Assembly (NCBI GenBank): GCA_035620515.1
Contig: DASPGR010000193.1
Coordinates: 1 to 11,649 of the forward strand
Origin: SG8-41 sp035620515
GTDB taxonomy: Bacteria; Pseudomonadota; Gammaproteobacteria; Burkholderiales; SG8-41
Length of the DNA: 11,649 bases
Direction of reading: 5' to 3'
Positions 6,705-11,649 of this stretch are shown piece by piece (positions within the stretch are counted from its first letter, which is position 1; each line of letters starts with the position of its first letter). The notes beneath the pieces are model-generated. The model was not told the DNA's origin, did no database searches, and saw only the letters and a program-made list of their open reading frames with translations. A program made the translations under genes and the position numbers.

Positions 6705-6935
6705 GGTGCTCCTCCTCCATGTTCCACATGAGGCCCGGTGTGAAAGGAAATCACCATATCCGGGCGCAGCGAGCCGGGTCAGAATGGAATCCCCCGACGG
6801 ACGCCGCATTTCAACACTCCGCCCCGGATCGCAACGACGGGGCGAATCCCGCCTCCCACCACCTGTTTTTCTGTAAGAAACCACCGGTTTATGTGCGGCT
6901 GCACTCCTCATGCCGGGCCGCACTCAAGGGAGGTC
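6705..6935 (-). promoter_or_regulatory. long hairpin-rich leader of the transporter operon
   Basis: If transcription begins at the promoter near 6942-6970, the mRNA leader is about 230 nt. Stems visible in order of transcription: GTGCGGC/GCCGCAC (6923-6917 with 6899-6893); AAACC/GGTTT (6890-6878); TTTCT/AGAAA (6880-6868), which shares three bases with the previous stem so the two exclude each other; CGCCCC/GGGGCG (6844-6839 with 6825-6820); and GCCCGG/CCGGGC (6765-6760 with 6738-6733) a little upstream of the ribosome-binding site. No known riboswitch consensus was recognised. Confidence 0.35.
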
Positions 6936-6941
6936 AGCCAT

Positions 6942-6970
6942 AGTATGCCAATGTGGCCCCGGCTTGTCAG
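6942..6970 (-). promoter_or_regulatory. sigma70-like promoter of ABC transporter operon
   Basis: Minus strand CTGACA (6970-6965), 17-bp spacer, CATACT (6947-6942). The -35 matches five of six consensus bases and the -10 four of six. It lies directly after the PanE-like gene stop at 6980, so the transporter can be transcribed independently of the enzyme genes upstream. Predicted start near 6935. Confidence 0.4.
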
Positions 6971-6979
6971 CATCGGTCG

Positions 6980-8014
6980 CTAGCCGGCCGCTGAAATGAT
7001 CGTCTTCAGACGGTCGAAGTTCGAAGCGTCCATCGCGAGCTGCCCGTTGTTGATCTGGCGATCGAGCTCCACCACCGCGTCGTTGCACGGCGTCGGAATG
7101 CCGAGTTCCTTTCCCTTGCGCGACACGACGCCGCTGATGAACTCCATCTCGCTTCTGCGGCCCTTGATGTGATCGTGAATCGGCGCGGTGCGCGAGCGGC
7201 TGCCGACATGGCCGAGAAGCGCTTTCATCGCGGTCATCAGGTTCTCGTCGTTTGAACCCGCGAATTCGTCCGCGCGCAGTCCGAAGATCGGCTCGGTGCG
7301 GTAGCCGAGCGCCGTGCCGACGGCGAGCGACTCGCGGCCGAGCTTTGCCGCCAGGTCGAACATGCCGGGCAGCTCGGAGGCCTCCCCATTGGTCAGCCCC
7401 AGCAGACCGCGCGGGCCCATCGTCATGGAATTGGCGATGAGCTTCGTCCACTTCGCGCCATAGATGTTGTTCGTGATGTCGCAGCGGCCGACGTGGCTCA
7501 TCAGCGCGGCGATCTCCTTGACGCGCGGGGTGTAGAAGCCGTCGAGCTCCCCCACCGAGAACCACGTGCCCTTGTGCGTCGTATTGCGCTGCACGAGGCC
7601 CGGCGTAAAGATCTCCGCCGAGAGTTCCACCACGCAGCCCACCACCCGGTCGCGCCCCACGATGGACGCGAGGGAGTCGTCGTTCATCCCGTTCTGTACG
7701 CCGACCAGCACGCCGTCGCGCTTGAGGTAGGGCCTGATGAATTCGGCCATCCAGCGATGATCGTTCGACTTGACCGCAAGGAACACGATGTCGAACTCCA
7801 GGTTGGCAGATGCCAGGTCGCAAAGATGGCAGGCCCGGATCGGGACCTTTACGTCGCCGTCCTTCATCTGGATATGGAGGCCCTTCGACCTCATGGCCTC
7901 GACCTGCGCCGGCCATTGATCGATGACCGAGACGTCGTGCCCTGCCTTCGTCAGATCGGCACTGACGCTGCTGCCAATGGCACCTGCTCCCAGAACCGCT
8001 AATTTCTTCTGCAT
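6980..8014 (-). CDS. PanE/ApbA-family 2-oxoacid reductase (ketopantoate reductase-like)
   Basis: A 344-residue cytoplasmic NAD(P)H-dependent reductase of the ketopantoate reductase family. Seen: dinucleotide-binding GAGAIG at 9-14 in a first beta-strand AVLGAGAIGS; QNG with Asn108 at 107-109; the catalytic-lysine block KWTKLIAN with Lys191 and Asn195; and the C-terminal RRSEMEF-SG-V block with Glu289, corresponding to the Lys176/Asn194-like and Glu256 active-site positions of E. coli PanE. The protein is about 40 residues longer than E. coli PanE (303). ATG at 8014 is preceded by AGAGAGGC. No panB, panC or panD gene is nearby and the neighbours are catabolic, so the substrate is more likely another 2-keto or 2-hydroxy acid than ketopantoate. 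Reductase fold confident; substrate open. Confidence 0.88.
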   Translation of the reverse strand: MQKKLAVLGAGAIGSSVSADLTKAGHDVSVIDQWPAQVEAMRSKGLHIQMKDGDVKVPIRACHLCDLASANLEFDIVFLAVKSNDHRWMAEFIRPYLKRDGVLVGVQNGMNDDSLASIVGRDRVVGCVVELSAEIFTPGLVQRNTTHKGTWFSVGELDGFYTPRVKEIAALMSHVGRCDITNNIYGAKWTKLIANSMTMGPRGLLGLTNGEASELPGMFDLAAKLGRESLAVGTALGYRTEPIFGLRADEFAGSNDENLMTAMKALLGHVGSRSRTAPIHDHIKGRRSEMEFISGVVSRKGKELGIPTPCNDAVVELDRQINNGQLAMDASNFDRLKTIISAAG

Positions 8015-8058
8015 GCCTCTCTATCCTTGCCCGGTCTTTCTTACTTCCCGAATCGAAC

Positions 8059-8168
8059 TCTTGGCGTCCTTGGCGTCTTGGCGGTTCAAGTTTGAGCTTG
8101 CTTCTCTCGGCGCCTGGGCGGTTCAAATAATTCCCGTTCCTTGGCGAGCTTGGCGTCTTGGCCGTTCC
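8059..8168. repeat. three copies of a CTTGGCG-type degenerate repeat
   Basis: Three related units read in the same direction on the plus strand: 8060-8089 (TTGGCGTCC TTGGCGTC TTGGCGGTTCAA), 8106-8125 (CTCGGCGCC TGGGCGGTTCAA) and 8139-8168 (CTTGGCGAGC TTGGCGTC TTGGCCGTTCC). Each is a run of 8-10-bp TTGGCG submotifs closing with GGCGGTTC or a variant. The array fills the 108-bp space between the PanE-like gene and the luciferase-like gene and enters the latter's 3' end. I have seen similar unassigned repeats in many environmental genomes, but cannot name a family. Confidence 0.6.
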
Positions 8169-9172
8169 GCCTTCGCAAACGCAGGCATAACCTCGCGCGC
8201 AAACCGCCGCAAGCTCTCGCGCGAGCCTCCACCGACGTTGGCAAGCACGTATTGAACGCCCACCGCGCGCAGCGCCTCGAGCTTCCTTGCGATTTCGTCC
8301 GGCGTTCCGTAGAGCGCGACACCCTCGCTCGCCTCGGGCGTATGCTCGTATGACAGGACGTGCGAGCCGCCTTCGCGGCCCGGGGTCCGGGAGACTTCGA
8401 CGGTCCGCTGGCGAAACCTGGCATTGCGCTCCAGCGCGGCCATCTTGTCGGCCGCGTCCCGCGCGACATAGACGTCGCGCGCCAGCGCCACCTGCGCGGG
8501 ATCGAACGTGCGGCCGCTCGCTTCGACCTCGGATTTGAAGAGCGCGATCCGCTCGCCAGTCACTTCGGGCGTGGCAAACTGATCAAGCAGCAGATTGAAG
8601 CCGCGTTCGGCGACCCGTTTGATCGAGGCCGTACTTCCAGCCGCCATCCAGAACGGCGGGTGCGGCTTCTGAAAGGTCGGGGGCTCGACCGCGATATCCT
8701 CGAATTGCCAGAAGCGCCCGCGATGCGAGAAGCGGCCATTCGTCGTCCAAGCCCGCATGATCACTTCGAGCGCCTCGTCGAAGCGTGCTTCCGCCTCCTC
8801 CATCGGGATGCAAAAGCCCTTGAATTCGGTGTAGCGATAACCCTTGCCCACACCGAAATCGAGACGCCCGCCCGATAGAAGATCGAGCGTTGCCGCCTGC
8901 TCCGCCAGCAGCACGGGGTTGTGCCAGGGCAAAACCATCACCGCGCTCCCCACTCGCAATATCCGGGTCTGCGCCGCGACCCACGTCATCACGTTGAGGG
9001 TCGCGGAGACCTGGTTCCACCCGGTGAAATGATGCTCGACGAGGAAACTGCTGCAGTAGCCGAGCGCCTCGGCCTCGACGTTGAACTCGATGTAATCCCT
9101 GAACCCCTGGCCCAGGCCGGCCGCGAGATCGCTGGTATTCGCCTGCGCCGTACCGAACAGACCGAACTTCAT
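8123..9172 (-). CDS. luciferase-like (LLM class) flavin-dependent oxidoreductase
   Basis: A 349-residue TIM-barrel protein of the bacterial luciferase-like family, which use reduced flavin (FMNH2 from a separate reductase, or F420) to oxidise small organic substrates. Seen: N-terminal strand MKFGLFG, active-site EHHF at 46-49, LPWHNPVLLAEQAATLDLLSGGRLDFGVGKGY at about 81-112 (the family's central block; listed here in part), and PPFWMAAGS near 172-180. The first in-frame ATG is at 9232, overlapping the alcohol dehydrogenase stop, but the family N-terminus begins at the ATG at 9172; neither has a clear Shine-Dalgarno, so coupling to the upstream gene is likely. The last about 14 residues (from ERPRRQAR) and the stop codon are encoded by copies of a TTGGCG-type repeat, giving a non-family tail. 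Electron donor and substrate not readable. Confidence 0.9.
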   Translation of the reverse strand: MKFGLFGTAQANTSDLAAGLGQGFRDYIEFNVEAEALGYCSSFLVEHHFTGWNQVSATLNVMTWVAAQTRILRVGSAVMVLPWHNPVLLAEQAATLDLLSGGRLDFGVGKGYRYTEFKGFCIPMEEAEARFDEALEVIMRAWTTNGRFSHRGRFWQFEDIAVEPPTFQKPHPPFWMAAGSTASIKRVAERGFNLLLDQFATPEVTGERIALFKSEVEASGRTFDPAQVALARDVYVARDAADKMAALERNARFRQRTVEVSRTPGREGGSHVLSYEHTPEASEGVALYGTPDEIARKLEALRAVGVQYVLANVGGGSRESLRRFAREVMPAFAKAERPRRQARQGTGII

Positions 9173-9224
9173 TCGCTGAATGATGACCCAGGACGAACGG
9201 TTGAGTCCACCTGCGATCCACCCT

Positions 9225-10259
9225 TCACGCATCTATCAACAAGGCAGCGCGGCCGACGACTTCCCCGCGTTCGACCATGGCGTGGACCGCTTCCGCCTCT
9301 TTGAGCCGCCGGATCTCGGTAACGATTGGCCACACCTCGCCGCGCGCGCATAGATCGAGCGCTTCCAGGACCTCCGCACGCGAGACGTAGCGACTGCCGA
9401 GCAGGTCCTGCTCCTTGAGGAGCATCTCGAGGGAAGAGGCCTGAAAGCGCTGCCCTGCCCCACCGAGCGTCACCAGCCGTCCGTGGCGCCCCAGCGCCTT
9501 GGCGCCGGCTTCCAGCGTGGCCGTGGTGGAAACGTAATCGATGACCACGTCCACACCATTGCCCCGCGTGAGATCGAGCAGCGCCTCTGCCACGTCGGCC
9601 GTGGACGCATCCACCACCGCATCGGCCCCGGCCTTGCGACACGCTTCGAACTTGCTGCGCGCGATATCGACCGCGATGACGCGCGCTCGCGCCCATCTTG
9701 CCAACATCACCTGGTGAATGCCCACGCCCCCGCCGGCGCCGAATACGGCGACCGTTTCTCCCGCCTTGACGCGTGCGCGGCGCAGGACCTTGTACGGCGT
9801 GGCGATCGCGTCGTTCATGACGCCGACCTCGGCAGGACGCGCACGATAGTCGAGTCCCTCGGGCAGCCGCAAAAAGATGTGGGCCGGCAGCTTGATGTAT
9901 TGCGCGTAGCCGCCGTCGCAGTCGCGCCCGACGTTTCCGCCAGAGTTCTCGCACAACGGCTCAAATCCCGCGAGACACCACCGGCAGTGACCGCAGCTCA
10001 GATAGTAGTACGCCGTGACAGGGTCTCCTGCGCGAAGTCCCGCCGCGCCCTTGCCCACTTCCACGATCTCACCCGCGATCTCGTGCCCGATGATGCGCGG
10101 AAACTTCGCGGCAATGCGTCCCGCCTTGATGTGCTGGATCGTCAGGCCCGACCCGCAGGCGAGCACCTTCGCCACCGCCTCGCCCGGTCCCGCGACCGGA
10201 TCGGGAACGTCGACCAGCTCGAACGGCGCGCGGGGCGCCTTGAGGATCATGGCTTTCAC
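9225..10259 (-). CDS. zinc-dependent medium-chain alcohol dehydrogenase
   Basis: A 344-residue MDR-superfamily dehydrogenase, cytoplasmic, oxidising an alcohol (or reducing an aldehyde/ketone) with NAD(P). Catalytic-zinc ligands Cys35 and the GHE motif His59-Glu60 are in place; Asp150 in MNDAIATPY is a candidate fourth ligand. Structural zinc Cys89, Cys92, Cys95 and Cys103 form the expected C-x2-C-x2-C-x7-C. The Rossmann glycine motif GAGGGVG is at 174-180, and Asp198 at the end of the second beta-strand favours NAD over NADP. The start is a GTG at 10259-10257 with AGGAG four bases upstream; Met4 is the alternative. It begins 18 nt after the acyl-CoA dehydrogenase homologue and its end overlaps the longest reading of the next gene, so the three are one operon. 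Substrate unknown. Confidence 0.93.
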   Translation of the reverse strand: MKAMILKAPRAPFELVDVPDPVAGPGEAVAKVLACGSGLTIQHIKAGRIAAKFPRIIGHEIAGEIVEVGKGAAGLRAGDPVTAYYYLSCGHCRWCLAGFEPLCENSGGNVGRDCDGGYAQYIKLPAHIFLRLPEGLDYRARPAEVGVMNDAIATPYKVLRRARVKAGETVAVFGAGGGVGIHQVMLARWARARVIAVDIARSKFEACRKAGADAVVDASTADVAEALLDLTRGNGVDVVIDYVSTTATLEAGAKALGRHGRLVTLGGAGQRFQASSLEMLLKEQDLLGSRYVSRAEVLEALDLCARGEVWPIVTEIRRLKEAEAVHAMVERGEVVGRAALLIDA

Positions 10260-10277
10260 GTGGCTCCTGCGGGCGGA

Positions 10278-11462
10278 TCAATCGTGGAACATGAAGTTTG
10301 CTGCCTTGAGAAAAAGCGTGCGGTTGACGCCGTCCGAGTGCAGGAATGCCGCCGCATCGCGCATGAGCTTCTCCACCCCGAACTCCTTCATGTAGCCGTG
10401 CCCGCCGTGGATCTCCATGGTCCAGGTCGCGACCTTCCACGCCGCCTGCGCCGCCATCGCCTTGGGCAGCGCGCCGAGCGTCCTGTCCCAGCCCTCGTCC
10501 TGGTGGTCGGCGAGCCAGCAGGCGCGGTGGATGTACGAGCGCGAGGCATCGATCAGCATCCGCATCTCGGCGAGCTGCGCGCGGATTCCGTCATGCTCGA
10601 TGAGGGGTTTTCCGCCCTGCACGCGCACCTTCGCCCAGTCGATCGCCTTCTGATGCAAGGCGACAGCGACACCGAGGATCGTGGCGGCCGCATAGGCGTT
10701 GCTCATCGGAAAGAACTGCCCGAGGATGCCGAAGCCCTTGCCGGGCACGCCGACGACGTTCGCATCCGGCACGAAGCAGTCCTGGAAGATCAACTCCGCG
10801 TTATTGGCCAGGCGCTCGCCCATCTTGTCGTGCACGCGACCGATGGTGAAGCCGGGACGCCCGCGCTCGATGAGAAAGCAGGTCGCCCCCTCCGCCAGCG
10901 GCTTGCCCGCCTCCGTTTGCGCGAAGAGCAGGTAGAAGCTCGCCCGGTTTCCGTTCGAGATGAAGTGCTTCATCCCGTTCAGAATCCACCCGCCCGAGCC
11001 TCGCTTCGCGACGGTGCGAAACGGCGCGGGATAGGGAAGAAAGTAGTTCGATGCGGTGTCGGGCTCCGTGATCCCGATGGCAAGCATGCCGCGGGGATCG
11101 GATGCGAACTCCGGAAGCACGCGCGCCTGCTGCTCGGCATTGAGCGCTCTCTCCATGATCTGGGCGATCTTCAGCGTTTGCGCAAAGATGACGGAGACGC
11201 CGATGTCGCCCTTCGCAAGCTCCTCGATCACCATGGCCGTGGTGAGAGAGTCGGTGCCGAGGCCGCCCCACTTTTCGGAGAGCGTCATCGTACGGATGCC
11301 GAGCTCGTGGGCTTTCTCGACGATCTCCCACGAAAATCCTTCCGCCGGGTCGGTTTTCGCATCGAGTTGCGCCGCGCGCGGCGTCACCTCCTCCTCGACG
11401 AAGCGCTCGACGGTCTCGAGAATGGCGCGCTGGTCCTCGTTAACGATGAAGATTTCTTCCAT
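10278..11462 (-). CDS. acyl-CoA dehydrogenase family flavoprotein with Asp at the base position
   Basis: A 394-residue FAD enzyme of the acyl-CoA dehydrogenase family. Seen: all-alpha N-terminal domain 1-120, the GITEPDTASN block at 130-139 (usual form TEP-GSD), the WILNGMKHFISN flavin-contact block at 159-170, the C-terminal helical domain with GGHGYMKEFGVEKLMRDA at 353-370. The C-terminal catalytic motif, YEGT in medium-chain acyl-CoA dehydrogenase (Glu376), aligns without gaps to S-D-G-V, so the base is Asp377. The alternative Glu position used by isovaleryl-CoA dehydrogenase (helix G) is not filled either: it reads MSNA at 253-256. Nitroalkane oxidase, a family member, also uses Asp as its base. 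The enzyme may be a normal dehydrogenase with altered activity or act on another substrate. ATG at 11462 follows GGAAGG. First gene of its operon. Confidence 0.93.
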   Translation of the reverse strand: MEEIFIVNEDQRAILETVERFVEEEVTPRAAQLDAKTDPAEGFSWEIVEKAHELGIRTMTLSEKWGGLGTDSLTTAMVIEELAKGDIGVSVIFAQTLKIAQIMERALNAEQQARVLPEFASDPRGMLAIGITEPDTASNYFLPYPAPFRTVAKRGSGGWILNGMKHFISNGNRASFYLLFAQTEAGKPLAEGATCFLIERGRPGFTIGRVHDKMGERLANNAELIFQDCFVPDANVVGVPGKGFGILGQFFPMSNAYAAATILGVAVALHQKAIDWAKVRVQGGKPLIEHDGIRAQLAEMRMLIDASRSYIHRACWLADHQDEGWDRTLGALPKAMAAQAAWKVATWTMEIHGGHGYMKEFGVEKLMRDAAAFLHSDGVNRTLFLKAANFMFHD

Positions 11463-11517
11463 GACCTTCCATTCATTTCACGGCGGGACCGGCGCACCCG
11501 AAACAATAAGAGTCCCT

Positions 11518-11547
11518 AACATAATGAAACGCGCGATGCGCTGTCAC
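11518..11547 (-). promoter_or_regulatory. putative promoter of the acyl-CoA dehydrogenase operon
   Basis: Minus strand GTGACA (11547-11542), 18-bp spacer, TATGTT (11523-11518); five of six and four of six consensus matches. It would start transcription near 11511, about 49 nt before the ATG. Its -35 lies inside the outer edge of the palindrome at 11540-11639. Confidence 0.35.
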
Positions 11548-11639
11548 GATTTTGGCTCAGGGCGCGAAGCGAGCCGCCGCCAATATCGGGAATATTGGCA
11601 AGGCGAGCGACAAAGCCATGGGCCAAAATTCGTGCCAGC
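11540..11639. repeat. 100-bp imperfect palindrome (REP/MITE-like)
   Basis: The outer arms 11540-11563 and 11639-11615 match at 21 of 24 positions with one inserted base (shared core CACGA-TTTTGGC). The centre has a perfect 8-bp stem GCCAATAT/ATATTGGC (11579-11586 with 11592-11599) around a 5-nt loop. The segments between arms and centre match poorly; the left one can fold alone (GGCTC/GAGCC). Such symmetric structures are typical of dispersed palindromic elements. No transposase gene is in the window. Family not assigned. Confidence 0.5.
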
Positions 11640-11649
11640 CCCTGTTTTG

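Noticed and set aside
5583..6731. A 382-codon plus-strand frame opposite the substrate-binding protein
   Set aside because: Antisense to a gene with signal peptide, strong ribosome-binding site and family motifs; no motif of its own.
6705..6923. Upstream in-frame extension of the binding protein by 73 residues
   Set aside because: It would bury the signal peptide; the ATG at 6704 has a strong GGAGGAGGAG site and starts a normal Sec signal.
6705..6935. Known riboswitch (TPP, cobalamin, SAM) in the leader
   Set aside because: None of the consensus boxes I know for these classes is present; only generic stems are visible.
6924..8126. A 400-codon minus-strand frame overlapping the PanE-like gene
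   Set aside because: Out-of-frame shadow rich in Arg and Gly; the overlapping 344-residue frame has complete family motifs.
8059..8168. CRISPR-like array
   Set aside because: Units are degenerate, unequal and without regular spacers; no cas genes.
9483..11519. A 678-codon open frame on the plus strand opposite the dehydrogenase genes
   Set aside because: Same compositional shadow: no recognisable domain, covers two well-supported minus-strand enzymes.

Overview
The window reads as a stretch of a high-GC proteobacterial chromosome. The mix of FbpB/PotA-class ABC transport genes, a Zn-dependent alcohol dehydrogenase, a luciferase-like flavin oxidoreductase, an acyl-CoA dehydrogenase homologue and a PanE-like reductase is typical of environmental Betaproteobacteria (Burkholderiales-like). 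That placement is inference from gene style, not from a marker gene. All nine protein genes lie on the minus strand, so transcription runs from high to low coordinates.

Layout in transcription order. (1) 11649-11463: upstream region with a 100-bp imperfect palindrome and a plausible promoter. (2) 11462-8123: a tightly packed set of acyl-CoA dehydrogenase homologue, Zn alcohol dehydrogenase and luciferase-like oxidoreductase (18-nt gap, then an overlap or short gap). (3) 8122-8015: a spacer filled with a degenerate repeat that also forms the 3' end of the oxidoreductase gene. (4) 8014-6980: PanE/ApbA-family reductase. (5) 6979-6705: a promoter and a hairpin-rich leader of about 230 nt. (6) 6704-1479: a complete ABC importer in the order binding protein, intercistronic hairpin, fused two-domain permease, ATPase, second ATPase (the two ATPase genes overlap by a GTGA). 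(7) 1478-1126: a 353-bp spacer with a plus-strand intrinsic terminator and stem-loops suggesting a small RNA, plus direct repeats at the likely promoter of the last gene. (8) 1125-28: alpha/beta hydrolase.

Working together: the importer has all parts of a high-affinity uptake system of the Fe3+/polyamine/thiamine class. It sits among five enzymes of the kind used to catabolise small organic compounds (hydrolysis, alcohol oxidation, flavin-dependent oxidation, alpha-beta dehydrogenation, keto-acid reduction). The simplest reading is an uptake-and-degradation cluster for an unidentified organic substrate; the sequence does not name it. The most interesting points are the two paralogous ATPases serving one permease, the Glu-to-Asp change at the catalytic-base position of the acyl-CoA dehydrogenase homologue, the repeat-encoded C-terminus of the luciferase-like protein, the large palindrome, the structured leader of the transporter operon, and the candidate plus-strand small RNA. 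No rRNA, tRNA, CRISPR array, transposase or phage gene was seen.
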